Assembly (NCBI GenBank): GCA_964652975.1
Contig: CAZZCN010000002.1
Coordinates: forward strand, 1 to 64,000
DNA from: CAZZCN01 sp964652975
GTDB taxonomy: Bacteria; Bacillota; Clostridia; Saccharofermentanales; UBA5734
Direction of reading: 5' to 3'
DNA length: 64,000 nucleotides
Part shown: positions 33,358 to 43,177 of the stretch, piece after piece
Position numbering within the stretch: position 1 is the first letter of the stretch
Layout of the letters: the number at the start of each line of letters is the position of its first letter
Made by a program: the position numbers and the translations under genes
The notes under the pieces: model-generated
Databases searched by the model: none
The model's input: only the letters and a program-made list of their open reading frames with translations
Told to the model about the DNA's origin: nothing

Positions 33358-35352
33358 TTGAGCCTTTTATCTATAGAAGCTTTATCCAAAAGTTATTTCG
33401 ACAAGACAATATTAGATAATATTAGTTTTAAGATTCATCCGGGGGACCGTCTTGGTCTAATCGGTGAGAATGGTGCCGGCAAAACCACGCTCTTTAAAAT
33501 CATCGCAGGTAAAGAGACAGCAGACAAAGGCAGAGTAATAAAATCAGGTAATGCGATAATTGGATATCTGACACAAGGTACCGATGAATCATTCACTGAC
33601 ACTTCTGATGTTCTAGCAAACAGGGAATTGGATGAATTGGAGTCAGCCATTCATTTAAAAGAGCACGCAATTGCCTCCGAGCAGAATCATGAAAGTCATG
33701 AATACCGCAGACTTACAGCAGAATACGCTTCACTTGTCTCGAAATTTGAATCTTTGGACGGATACGCCTATGAGAGAAACATGCGAGAGATCCTGTCTGG
33801 CCTTAATCTTCCCGAAAACGCCCTTTCATTGCCGTTTTCTTCGCTCTCCGGTGGCGAAAAAATGAGAGTTGCATTCGCCAGGATTTTATTAATGAAGCCT
33901 GATATTCTCCTGCTGGATGAACCTACCAATCATATGGATATCGCAGCTGTTGAATGGATTGAGGACACATTGTCAAAATACAAGGGCGGTCTTATTGTCA
34001 TATCTCATGACAGATATTTTCTTGACAAAGTTACCAACAGGACCGCCAGCCTCGAAAATGGCAAACTATATTCAAGAGCTGGAAACTACACTAGATTCAT
34101 GGAGCAGGCGCGGGTCGAATCAGATTTTGCCATGAAGGAGCTAGATGGTATTGAGAAGGAATTGATGCGGCAGACCGAGGTAAAGCAGACCATGTTGTCC
34201 CATCGCAATATGTCAGGTTACCATGCCCGCGAAAAGGTTGTAGAAAAACTTGCAGATGCGCTGCTTGATGCAAAGTCTAAATTACGTAGCGCCCAGTCTT
34301 CTAAATTAAAATTGTCATTTCTTGCAGGAAATGAGCCCAAAAATCCACGAAAGCTTCTTTTGAAGGCGCAAGGCCTGGCTAAATCATATGATGACAGATT
34401 GCTTTTCAGGGATGTGTCTTTTGAGGTTACAGCCAGTGATAAGATTTTTCTTGTCGGTCCCAATGGTTGTGGCAAATCAACACTTCTTGCTCTGTTCCTG
34501 GGTAAGCTTGGTGATTTTGATGGAAGCGTTCAACTCTCCAGAAATCTGACATATGCACATATGGGCCAGCATGTGACTTTTGATGATGAGGATATGACCC
34601 TTTCTGATGAGATTATGACACGGTTTGACTATACGATTGGTCAGGCAAAGGGTATACTTGCTCGATTTGGTTTCTACGACACAGACATATATAAGAAAAT
34701 AAGCGTCTTATCAGGTGGTGAGAGATCAAGGCTTTATCTGGCATGCGCACTTCAGGACAATCCCGATATAATGTTTTTAGACGAGCCAACCAACCACCTT
34801 GACATCCCTTCACGGGAAGTTTTAGAGCGTGCATTAATAGAATATGAAGGCGCCTTTATTTCGGTAAGTCATGACAGATATTTCATTGAGCGCTGTGCCA
34901 GGAAAATTTTCGGGTTTACAGACTTGACCATAAAAGAATTTGGCTCATTCAATGAGTATCAGAGTTATAACAAAAAGGCTCTTAAGTCTGAATCTGCAGC
35001 AAATTCATTGGCAAAGATAGGATCTGGCACCTCAAGCAATACAGAATTTGATGTCTGCCCTACATCAAATAACGGCTTAAACTCTTTGGGGGCTGAAATG
35101 AAAGAGATTAAAAACATTAATTTAAAAGAACGTAAGAACCGTGTAGAAGAGAGAAGATTGATAGCCTTTAAAAAAGAGCAGAAAAAGCAGCTTGAGTTAA
35201 AGATCGAGTTGCTGGAAACCGAAAAATCGGATATAGAAAGTTCATTCGGCAAGGATTCAGACTATATTAAATATGAGAGATACGCCAGTCTTCTAACCGA
35301 ACTCGAGAAATGCTATGAAGATTACTGCTCGTTGGAAGAAGATATATCATAA
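33358..35352 (+). CDS. ABC-F family ATPase (Uup/EttA-like)
   Basis: 664 residues with two ATPase domains and no membrane span: Walker A GENGAGKTT and GPNGCGKST, signatures LSGGEKMRVAF and LSGGERSRLYL, Walker B LLLDEPTNH and MFLDEPTNH, with the inter-domain linker and a C-terminal coiled coil (565-664) as in Uup. ABC-F proteins act on the ribosome (translation factor or antibiotic protection). The start is a TTG at 33358 with AAGGAG seven bases upstream; earlier frame is a shadow of murC. Overlaps the convergent HAD gene by six bases. Confidence 0.93.
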   Translation: MSLLSIEALSKSYFDKTILDNISFKIHPGDRLGLIGENGAGKTTLFKIIAGKETADKGRVIKSGNAIIGYLTQGTDESFTDTSDVLANRELDELESAIHLKEHAIASEQNHESHEYRRLTAEYASLVSKFESLDGYAYERNMREILSGLNLPENALSLPFSSLSGGEKMRVAFARILLMKPDILLLDEPTNHMDIAAVEWIEDTLSKYKGGLIVISHDRYFLDKVTNRTASLENGKLYSRAGNYTRFMEQARVESDFAMKELDGIEKELMRQTEVKQTMLSHRNMSGYHAREKVVEKLADALLDAKSKLRSAQSSKLKLSFLAGNEPKNPRKLLLKAQGLAKSYDDRLLFRDVSFEVTASDKIFLVGPNGCGKSTLLALFLGKLGDFDGSVQLSRNLTYAHMGQHVTFDDEDMTLSDEIMTRFDYTIGQAKGILARFGFYDTDIYKKISVLSGGERSRLYLACALQDNPDIMFLDEPTNHLDIPSREVLERALIEYEGAFISVSHDRYFIERCARKIFGFTDLTIKEFGSFNEYQSYNKKALKSESAANSLAKIGSGTSSNTEFDVCPTSNNGLNSLGAEMKEIKNINLKERKNRVEERRLIAFKKEQKKQLELKIELLETEKSDIESSFGKDSDYIKYERYASLLTELEKCYEDYCSLEEDIS

Positions 35353-36147
35353 ATTCAAAATAAATTTATTGATTACATGTGCTACGCCATCTTCATCATT
35401 GGATCTTGTTACGTAGTCAGCAATCCGCTTGACTTCGTTGTCGGCATTGCCCATCGCCACCCCTAGTCCGGCATATTCTATCATTGACAGATCATTAAAT
35501 CCATCCCCTACGGCAATCATTTCACTTTGCTTTATATTATAATGCTGACCTATTTTGGCCATGGCAATTGCTTTGGAGGCCTTTATGTCGACAAATTCAA
35601 GAAACATTGGTCTTGATGTATGGATATTTACATTTTTGCTGAGAAATGGCAAAACTTCGATGCTATACCTGTTGATTGTTTCAATCTCGTCATACCATAA
35701 CAGCTTCGTAACGCCATTGGCAGTAACATCTGTCAGGTCCTTGACAAGATTAGGTGTTACACTTGTTATTTCTGTGTATTTGCGTGTTCTTTCATTTAAT
35801 TCGTTAGCAAAAAGTCTATTGTCAGCCCAGACAAGTATAGTGGTGCCGTATGCTTCGCCTAAGCGGACAATCCGGCTCGCGTCGTCAGCAGAAAGTTTCT
35901 GTTCGTAAAGCACCGTCCGAGAATTACCAAGGATAACCATGGCGCCATTATATGTAATAAAAGGTGAATCGAGACCCAGTTGTTGATTAAGATGCCTAAC
36001 CCCCTGAATCGGTCGTCCGGTAGATATTGTAAAAATTACGCCTTGGGCGACACAGGCTGCGATGGCTTCCTTTGTTGTCTCTGTTATTATGTCATCACTA
36101 TTTAGTAGTGTCCCATCTACATCAACTGCGATTAGTTTGTATTTCAT
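35347..36147 (-). CDS. Cof-type HAD phosphatase
   Basis: 266 residues with DVDGTLLNS (nucleophile Asp), STGRP, a C2B cap and GDGFNDLSMIEYAGLGVAMGNA. The family dephosphorylates sugar phosphates or flavin/PLP intermediates; substrate unknown. Convergent with the ABC-F gene. Confidence 0.93.
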   Translation of the reverse strand: MKYKLIAVDVDGTLLNSDDIITETTKEAIAACVAQGVIFTISTGRPIQGVRHLNQQLGLDSPFITYNGAMVILGNSRTVLYEQKLSADDASRIVRLGEAYGTTILVWADNRLFANELNERTRKYTEITSVTPNLVKDLTDVTANGVTKLLWYDEIETINRYSIEVLPFLSKNVNIHTSRPMFLEFVDIKASKAIAMAKIGQHYNIKQSEMIAVGDGFNDLSMIEYAGLGVAMGNADNEVKRIADYVTRSNDEDGVAHVINKFILNL

Positions 36148-36250
36148 TTATATAAATCCTTACAGAATATTGTCCTGGAGCGTAAAATATTATAAATCTT
36201 GTCATGGTTAACATAAAGATTTCAGAGATGCCAGGCATATCGTATAGAAG

Positions 36251-38176
36251 TCATTCGGGCATATAGGTAGGAACAACTGCTTTAAGGGCTTCACGTATAT
36301 CCTTCTTCGATTTGATTGCTGATTGCAGCGAAGTCATTCTACCCTCCAGCTTCTCATAAGTCATAAAATCGTCTTTGGCTACACTGATTTTGCGGTTCCT
36401 TGTCTTTTCGACATTTTCGTAATCCATTGTCAGTTCTTCATATAGTTTCTCACCTGGTCTTAAACCGATATACTCGATTTTGATATCGACATCAGGCTCC
36501 AAGCCTGCAAGCCTTATCATGTTTCTTGCCATGTCATCAATTAAAACAGGCGTTCCCATATCAAGAATAAATATTTCACCGCCGGTAGCCATTGATCCGG
36601 CTTCAATAACCAGTTTGGCCGCCTCCGGAATAGTCATAAAGTACCTTGTCATCCTTTTGTCGGTAATAGTAATGGGGCCACCGTCAGCCAGTTGCTTCTT
36701 AAATAATGGAATAACACTGCCATTACTTCCCAGGACGTTACCGAATCTGACGGCTGCAAATACTGTCGCCGACTCTCCATCGGTGCTTTTGACATGGTCA
36801 TTCATACCTTTGACAACATATTCACACATTCTTTTCGATGCACCCATTACATTTGTTGGATTGACAGCTTTGTCAGTTGAAATAAGGATGAATCTCTCGA
36901 CTTTGTTGGTAATAGCTGCATTGCATAAATTATAAGTTCCAAAAACATTGTTTTTGATTGCCTCCTCCGGGTCATTCTCCATCAAAGGAACATGTTTGTG
37001 AGCTGCAGCATGGAAAACCACCTGAGGTTTATACTTGATAAATGTGTCGTTTAACTTTTCGTCGTCCCTTACGCTTCCAATTACAATAGTAAATTTCTGA
37101 TTGGGGTATTTGCGTGAAATTTCAAAATTCAGAGCGTAGGAATTGTTTTCGTCAATGTCATATACTACTATGTGGTCAGGATTTAGTCTGCATGCCTGTC
37201 TGCAAATTTCAGATCCTATCGACCCGGCTCCACCACTTATGAGAACTGTCTTGCCGGTAAGGTATTTTGCCGCAGCGTCAATGTCCATGTCTACAGCTTC
37301 CCTGCCAAGTAAATCTTCAGGCTTTATTGCCTCGAGCTTAATAAGTGAAACACCTGCATCCTCGGAATTCAAATATCCCTGCATATCGTCCACAGAGTTG
37401 TTAAACATCTCGGCTATATCCGATTTCAGGACTTCACAACCCGTGTTAAGGCAGATATCCAGGAGTTCTTTAAGTTGTAATGTATTAATTGAAGGAATCG
37501 CTATTATAATCCTGTCGATGCCGTATTCCTTGGTAAGACGAGGTATATCATGGCGGTTGCCTGCGATTGGTATGCCAAGGAGCTGCATGTTGATTTTCGT
37601 CGGGTCGTCGTCTATAAGAACAACGGGCATGCCGCGCTTCTTGGGATCATGCGTCATAGACCTTATTATCATCGCACCTGCGTCTCCAACTCCGACAACC
37701 ATAACCTTTTTCGCCGAGCTGCTCTGTGATGATGAGAATAGTATCTGTTTTGACCTGATAACGAGCCTGTACCACATTCGCGTTGATGTCATCGCAACAA
37801 AGCAGATAAGAACACTCATTGGGAAAGTATATAGAGGAATATTGATTTCGAGAGACCTTGTTATAAAAAGCAAAACTGAAAAGTCAAATACAAGTACAAT
37901 CAAAAGTGTAATTATCTCTGTGGCACCTGCATATTTCCAAAGACTTGAGTAAAGTCCGAAAATATAGTTGATAGTAACAAAAATTGTAAGAAATAAAATT
38001 CCTTCAGGAATATACTTAAGCATGGTATCTATATAATTACCATATCCCAGTTCTGAACCTCTCTCAAGTGATTTGAAAATGTAACCTGAAAAAGCAAGGC
38101 TTGCTATAACGAAAAAAATATCGGATATCATAAATGAAACCATACGTATATTCAGTTTATATTTGTATTTTTTCAT
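36251..38176 (-). CDS. FlaA1/CapD-type nucleotide-sugar 4,6-dehydratase, membrane bound
   Basis: 641 residues: four N-terminal helices (10-130), a CoA-binding-like Rossmann domain with VVGVGDAGAMIIRSM, then the SDR domain with TGKTVLISGGAGSIGSEICRQ and STDKAVNPTNVMGASKRMCE. This is the UDP-GlcNAc 4,6-dehydratase (WbpM/PglF) family used for surface glycans. The ribosome site AAGGAG lies 13 bases upstream, a little long. Next to fucI but probably a separate unit. Confidence 0.92.
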   Translation of the reverse strand: MKKYKYKLNIRMVSFMISDIFFVIASLAFSGYIFKSLERGSELGYGNYIDTMLKYIPEGILFLTIFVTINYIFGLYSSLWKYAGATEIITLLIVLVFDFSVLLFITRSLEINIPLYTFPMSVLICFVAMTSTRMWYRLVIRSKQILFSSSQSSSAKKVMVVGVGDAGAMIIRSMTHDPKKRGMPVVLIDDDPTKINMQLLGIPIAGNRHDIPRLTKEYGIDRIIIAIPSINTLQLKELLDICLNTGCEVLKSDIAEMFNNSVDDMQGYLNSEDAGVSLIKLEAIKPEDLLGREAVDMDIDAAAKYLTGKTVLISGGAGSIGSEICRQACRLNPDHIVVYDIDENNSYALNFEISRKYPNQKFTIVIGSVRDDEKLNDTFIKYKPQVVFHAAAHKHVPLMENDPEEAIKNNVFGTYNLCNAAITNKVERFILISTDKAVNPTNVMGASKRMCEYVVKGMNDHVKSTDGESATVFAAVRFGNVLGSNGSVIPLFKKQLADGGPITITDKRMTRYFMTIPEAAKLVIEAGSMATGGEIFILDMGTPVLIDDMARNMIRLAGLEPDVDIKIEYIGLRPGEKLYEELTMDYENVEKTRNRKISVAKDDFMTYEKLEGRMTSLQSAIKSKKDIREALKAVVPTYMPE

Positions 38177-38230
38177 TGGATTATATACTCTCCTTCTATC
38201 TCGGTCTTTATAATGAAAATATAATCTTGG

Positions 38231-40039
38231 CTATCTATAAAGCGGTCCGAAATTCCTGCATGCCTGCATATCTGAATTTTCCATATTGGTCGTGCCAAAC
38301 GAGCTCCATGAGTGAGGTCTGAAAATCTTTGCTTCATCAATATTATGCATCACAACAGGGATTCTAAGCATTGAGCAAAGTGTTATGATTTGGGCTCCTA
38401 TATGACCGTAATTGAATGAACCGTGATTGGCTCCCCAGGTAGCCATAACAGTGTATACATCTTTGAAAGCGCCATTCCCGGTGATGCGCGGTGCAAACCA
38501 TGTCGACGGCCATGTCTTGCTTGTTCGTTCATATAGTATTTCATTGACATGCTCCGGTAATTTTGCGGAATATCCTTCAGCTATCTGAACTACCGGTCCG
38601 AGCCCGTCTACAACATTTACTCTGATCATTGTCATTGGAATTTCCGCACGTGTTACAAACTGTGATGAAAATCCGCCGCCTCTGAAATACCCGACATCCG
38701 CAGGATCCCATAAAGTTGCTCCAAGACAAGCATCCACATCATCAGAGGTAATCTCCCAGAAAGGTTTCATTACCTGTTTGCCTTCGCTGTCACGTTGTTC
38801 ACCACAGCCGTCAAGAGCAGCGGCTCCTGAGTTGATGAGATGAATCAGGCCGTCTTTTGCGACACCCTCTGGCTTCCATCCCGTAACTCTTTTGATTGCA
38901 TCCGGACTCCAATACGTTCTGACATCCGCAAAAACCGACGCACTATTGCTTATGAGATGTCCAAAAAGCATAGCTGTAGCATTTAAATTGTCGTTTTCTG
39001 TAGCAACCAGCAGCGGTTCTCTTATTCCATTCCAGTCAAAAGATGTTGAAAGGATTGATTCTGAAAAGTCATGGTTAGGATAGTGATCCGTCCATTGACG
39101 TTGACCTTGAACACCACCAAAAATCGCATTACGTCCGAGAGATTCTTCAACAAATCCCAAAGATTTCAATGCCAGGTTGCCAATCATGATATCTTTTATT
39201 ATAAGAGTTGACTTAATCACCCAGTCCCACTGTGAATCCTTCTCAGCTCTGTTAAAAGAGTAGGGGCTGTCCTGGAAAAAATCAGGACCCTCTTTACAAT
39301 ATTTCTTGACCCAGGCTTTTGCCTTATCAAATTCAACAGGGTCATAGATATTCCTTTCGATTCTTCTGACTATTTCAGTTTGATCCAGCCATTCAACCCT
39401 TATTCCGAAATATTTCTGGTATAGTATAGGATCCATTATGGACCCTGCAATTCCCATGCACGTTCCACCGATGGAAGCATATGACTTTCCTTTCATATAG
39501 CCTACAGCCATAGCCGCTTTTGCAAAATTAAGGATTTTCTCTCGTACATCCTCCGGGATTGCTGTATCATCGGCATCTTGCACTTCTCTACCATATATAG
39601 AAAAAGCCGGAAGACCTCTCTGTGTATGAGCTGCCATTACAGCTGCGAGATAAACCGCACCGGGTCTCTCTGTTCCGTTAAATCCCCAGACAGCCTTCGT
39701 GGTGAGCGGATCCGTATCCATAGTCTCCGTTCCGTAACACCAGCAGGGGGTTACAGTCAGTGTAGCAGTTACATTCTGTTCGGCAAAAAGGTCAGCGCAC
39801 TGCGCCGCTTCGGCAACTCCTCCTATGCATGTGGGGGAAATAATACATTCGACAGGCATACCGTTGGAATGACGAAGATTTTCGGAAATCAATCCGGCTG
39901 CAGCCTTTGCCATGTTCATGGTCCTGTCTTCCAGTGATTCCCTTACTCCGTTCATTCTTCCGTCAATAGTAGGTCTAATGCCTATTTTTGGCATTCTTCC
40001 TATTAAACGATTTGTAATTTCTGTAATTTGATGTGTCAT
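38231..40039 (-). CDS. fucI: L-fucose isomerase
   Basis: 602 residues, interconverts L-fucose and L-fuculose (also D-arabinose/ribulose). PKIGIRPTIDGRMNGVRESLED, VTPCWCYGTETMD and the late NYGHIGAQIITLCSMLRIPV segment match FucI along its length. The ATG at 40039 has GGAGG eight bases upstream; the longer frame is not supported. Base composition is richer in G+C than the glycan genes beyond 43 kb. Downstream end of the deoxyhexose locus, separated by a mobile-element remnant. Confidence 0.96.
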   Translation of the reverse strand: MTHQITEITNRLIGRMPKIGIRPTIDGRMNGVRESLEDRTMNMAKAAAGLISENLRHSNGMPVECIISPTCIGGVAEAAQCADLFAEQNVTATLTVTPCWCYGTETMDTDPLTTKAVWGFNGTERPGAVYLAAVMAAHTQRGLPAFSIYGREVQDADDTAIPEDVREKILNFAKAAMAVGYMKGKSYASIGGTCMGIAGSIMDPILYQKYFGIRVEWLDQTEIVRRIERNIYDPVEFDKAKAWVKKYCKEGPDFFQDSPYSFNRAEKDSQWDWVIKSTLIIKDIMIGNLALKSLGFVEESLGRNAIFGGVQGQRQWTDHYPNHDFSESILSTSFDWNGIREPLLVATENDNLNATAMLFGHLISNSASVFADVRTYWSPDAIKRVTGWKPEGVAKDGLIHLINSGAAALDGCGEQRDSEGKQVMKPFWEITSDDVDACLGATLWDPADVGYFRGGGFSSQFVTRAEIPMTMIRVNVVDGLGPVVQIAEGYSAKLPEHVNEILYERTSKTWPSTWFAPRITGNGAFKDVYTVMATWGANHGSFNYGHIGAQIITLCSMLRIPVVMHNIDEAKIFRPHSWSSFGTTNMENSDMQACRNFGPLYR

Positions 40040-40216
40040 ATAAGTAGCCTCCAAATATAAAATTATTATTTTCTTATTATAAAAATTAAACATCTTAGTA
40101 TAACATTCTGTGAAGAGTAAATCCACAAAAAAATTAAATTCCCGCCTACTGATTAGGATAAACGCATCAATTTTTCACAAAAACCTATTGACTTGGTGAA
40201 TTGAAAATACTTATGC

Positions 40217-40245
40217 TTGACGTTTTCTAGTTTTTTTGCTATAAT
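40217..40245 (+). promoter_or_regulatory. Strong sigma-A promoter of the mobile-element gene
   Basis: TTGACG, exactly 17 bases, TATAAT, 35 bases before the start codon. A near-consensus promoter. Confidence 0.8.
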
Positions 40246-40246
40246 T

Positions 40247-40267
40247 GTATTACATAGTATGTAATAC
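40247..40267. promoter_or_regulatory. Perfect palindromic operator-like site overlapping the transcription start
   Basis: Arms GTATTACATA and TATGTAATAC are perfect inverted repeats around one G, immediately after the -10 box, where a repressor would block RNA polymerase. A related TGTAATTACAT lies at the other end (40919-40930), so it could instead be an element terminus. Confidence 0.6.
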
Positions 40268-40279
40268 TGAGGAGGTGAA

Positions 40280-40915
40280 ATGATGGCGGATTATCCAGAC
40301 TGGGTATTGAAACACAAGGTTAAAGGAACCTACATCAATTATGTCAAAGGGAAATACTACCTGTATGCAGCGCATTCTGAAAGGGTTCCAGGCACAAAGA
40401 AGGTAAAACGGATATGTGACGGGTATCTCGGAAGGATAACCGAGTACGAAGGATTGATTCCAGTCAAGGACAAGGTTTCCGACACAATCAAGGTCATGGA
40501 ATATGGAGTCTCCTTGCTTCTTTTGGGTGTCTGTTCCAATATTCACAAAGGCCTTCGAAGAACCTTTACAAAGAATGGCGACTTCATAATGGTTGCTTCC
40601 TTGCTATGCTTTATTTATGGAAAATACTCTGAAATACTTTACCATCAGTCCTTTCTATCCACTCGTTTTCCTTATCTGGATTTTAAAAGTCCTCTTACCG
40701 AGGCGCAGATATATGGTATTGACCGAGGCGTTAGAATGATCAAAGATAACGCACAAAGGGTTTTCGGGGAGGATCTGCAAGATATTCTTTTTCATTTCGG
40801 ACATATTTACAAAGTCAATGTCAACGGGAAGCTCTATTTATCTGAAGAAACCGATGAGATAAAAATGTACAGGCAAAAATACAAGATAGAACTGGAGGAT
40901 GTTGTGAATGGGTAA
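40280..40915 (+). CDS. Transposon-associated protein (IS1634-like N-terminal region)
   Basis: 211 residues. The start (KGTYINYVKGKYYLYAAHSERVPGTKKVKRICDGYLGRITEYEGLIP) resembles the N-terminal beta-rich segment of IS1634-type transposases; no DDE catalytic core follows. Ribosome site GGAGGTG. A second ribosome site (GGAGG, 40894) and ATG (40908) inside its end begin another frame that is cut after about seven codons, so a partner gene, perhaps the catalytic transposase, has been lost. Identity is tentative. Confidence 0.5.
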   Translation: MMADYPDWVLKHKVKGTYINYVKGKYYLYAAHSERVPGTKKVKRICDGYLGRITEYEGLIPVKDKVSDTIKVMEYGVSLLLLGVCSNIHKGLRRTFTKNGDFIMVASLLCFIYGKYSEILYHQSFLSTRFPYLDFKSPLTEAQIYGIDRGVRMIKDNAQRVFGEDLQDILFHFGHIYKVNVNGKLYLSEETDEIKMYRQKYKIELEDVVNG

Positions 40916-40929
40916 GATTTGTAATTACA

Positions 40930-41658
40930 TATTTCGATTAAATCTCCCATTATTTCCGATATATTGCCACATGAGTGAAGTGCAACAATTTTGCCAGATT
41001 TTTTAACTCTTTCAAACATGATTGCAAGATAAGGCTTAATGAATATGCGCCATGTTACGGGGCTCATAAGCAGTCCATTTTGTTGCCCATAGTCATCTCC
41101 GAAATAAAATCCATCAATATCATATTTTACAGCTTCATCAATAATTTGTAGGTTAACGCTTAATATTTGTTCAAACAGCTCCTTAACAAAAGCTTCCTCA
41201 ACCATCAAATCCATCAAGAAATTTTCAAAGCCCCGCAAACTCCAAGCTCTTTCGAAAAACGCTGATCCAATTTTCCCCATCTTAAAAGAATCACGACTGT
41301 TATTGACAAGTTGAAGGGTCGACGTTTTCACATTTTCAAGATCAGGCTTTGGAAGATGAAACCCTATTATCTCCGGCTCTTTCAAAACGTATTCCTTAAT
41401 AATTCCAATATCCTTATCAAGTCCGCTTCTATCCCACTGTACTCCGTATTCATCCAAATATATGTCATTATCTAAATTCGTGCCCTGATTATAACCAACC
41501 TTTTCAATATGATTCCCGAGCCAACCCCACAATTCGCCTTGTGATATCTCCAGATGGTTACATAAATCATTTGAAAGTGTTGAACACAATTCAATATTAT
41601 ATGGTATGATGTCGGTTTGTATGTGAGATATTGTCGCTTTTACTCTTTCCTTTTTCAT
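40930..41658 (-). pseudogene. URO-D superfamily (MtaA-like) protein, 3' truncated
   Basis: 243 residues of a uroporphyrinogen-decarboxylase-fold protein are intact (DEYGVQWDRSG, GFYFGDDYGQQNGLLMSPVTWRIFIKP, KIVALHSCGNISEIMGDLIEI). After residue 243 the sequence becomes unrelated and stops at 40834, where about 90-100 residues with the rest of the barrel should follow. The break coincides with the mobile remnant. Such proteins in glycan loci may be cobalamin- or zinc-dependent methyltransferases; their reaction here is unknown. Confidence 0.8.
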
Positions 41659-41701
41659 GATATCTTCCCCTTATTTCGCTATATTTGAATTATTTTTTAT
41701 T

Positions 41702-43177
41702 TCATTGATTAATAATTTTTATAAATCGTTTAAAGCAATTATCCCACTCGTCAACATTTTGGGGAGTATATTTTTTAAGCTCATATGAGTTTGTAATCAC
41801 TTCTCTGGCTTCTCTGATAGAATTTATCTCGCCAGCTGCAATTAATTGTACGACTACATTGCCCAAAACTGTTGCTTCTATAGGTCCTGCTGTAATCTCA
41901 CGCCCTGTTGCATTGGCAGTGAATTGATTCAGCAATTTGTCCTTTGAACCCCCGCCAATAATATGTATCTCATTGAATTTCTTGTCTGTGATTTCTTCAA
42001 GGCGATTGAGTACAAACCGATATTTAAAAGCTAAGCTTTCATATATACATCGGGCAACTTCGCCCATTGTTTCCGGAATCGGCTCACCATTATCCTTACA
42101 TAATTTTTGTATTCTTGACGGCATATTCCCGGGCGTTAATAATTCAGGTGCGTCAGGGTCGATAAGGCTTCTAAATGGCTTAGATAGGTGTGCCTGTGCC
42201 TCTAAATCCGCAAAACTAACAACTTCTCCTCCGCTTTGCCACTTACGTCTTGCTTCCTGAATAAGCCATAAACCCATAATGTTTTTTGAAAATCTTATTG
42301 TTCTATTAAATCCGCATTCATTTGTAAAGTTATACTCCGCGGATTTTTCATTAATAATTGGTTTATCCGTTTCAATTCCCATTATTGACCACGTTCCGCT
42401 GCTTATATAGACGAAATCCTTTTTATCGGTTGGCACAGATACAACAGCAGATGCAGTATCATGTGATGCAACCAAAATCACCTCTGCCTTTTTTACGGCA
42501 AGTTCATTGCAAATACTATCTGATAACATACCTGCCGAACTACCACAATCAACTATATCTCCAAATAATCTTTTTGGAATCTCCAATTTATCCATTAAAT
42601 CCGTTGCCCAATCTCCAGCATTAGGATTAAATAGCTGTGTTGTTGATGCCCATGAATATTCACTCCACTTATTACCGGTTAAAAAACAATTGAACAAATC
42701 GGGTATGGAAATCAGCATAGTAGAATTTTCAAGCAATTCGGGTCTGTTTTTTACCAATGATAGGACTTGGTAAATCGCGTTAATCTCCATAAATTGTATT
42801 CCGGTTTGATTGTATATTTCATCTTTCGATATTTTAGAAAAAGCAAATTGCATCATTCCTGTTGTCCTTGAATCCCTATAATGAATCGGGTTTTCAAGCA
42901 GCATCCCATTTTTGTAAAGAAGCGCGAAATCATTTCCCCAAGTATTAATACCAATACTATCAAATCCACCTTTAAGTGAACATTTGATTATTCCCTGTTT
43001 TATCTCATAAAAAAGCCGCAAAATATCCCAATAAAATACACCATTTACTAACACCGGCTCATTACCAAACCGATGAATCTCTTCCATAGTAATTTTATTT
43101 CCATCGAAACTCGCCTTCATGACTCGGCCACTGGAAGCTCCAAAATCAAATGCTAATACTGTTTTAGCTTGCTGTAT
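41702..43177 (-). CDS. FGGY carbohydrate kinase (rhamnulokinase/fuculokinase-like)
   Basis: Phosphorylates a ketodeoxyhexose such as L-rhamnulose or L-fuculose. Seen: VLAFDFGASSGR phosphate-binding motif, GINTWGNDFALLY, ASHDTASAVVSVP, FVYISSGTWSIMGIE and IHIIGGGSKDKLLNQF. The conserved N-terminus lies upstream of the first ATG (43120), in frame without any ATG, GTG or TTG back to a stop. An ATA at 43177 with AAGGGG nine bases upstream is the best start, giving 491 residues. With fucI it suggests fucose use; RhaB-like kinases can serve as FucK. Confidence 0.9.
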   Translation of the reverse strand: MQQAKTVLAFDFGASSGRVMKASFDGNKITMEEIHRFGNEPVLVNGVFYWDILRLFYEIKQGIIKCSLKGGFDSIGINTWGNDFALLYKNGMLLENPIHYRDSRTTGMMQFAFSKISKDEIYNQTGIQFMEINAIYQVLSLVKNRPELLENSTMLISIPDLFNCFLTGNKWSEYSWASTTQLFNPNAGDWATDLMDKLEIPKRLFGDIVDCGSSAGMLSDSICNELAVKKAEVILVASHDTASAVVSVPTDKKDFVYISSGTWSIMGIETDKPIINEKSAEYNFTNECGFNRTIRFSKNIMGLWLIQEARRKWQSGGEVVSFADLEAQAHLSKPFRSLIDPDAPELLTPGNMPSRIQKLCKDNGEPIPETMGEVARCIYESLAFKYRFVLNRLEEITDKKFNEIHIIGGGSKDKLLNQFTANATGREITAGPIEATVLGNVVVQLIAAGEINSIREAREVITNSYELKKYTPQNVDEWDNCFKRFIKIINQ

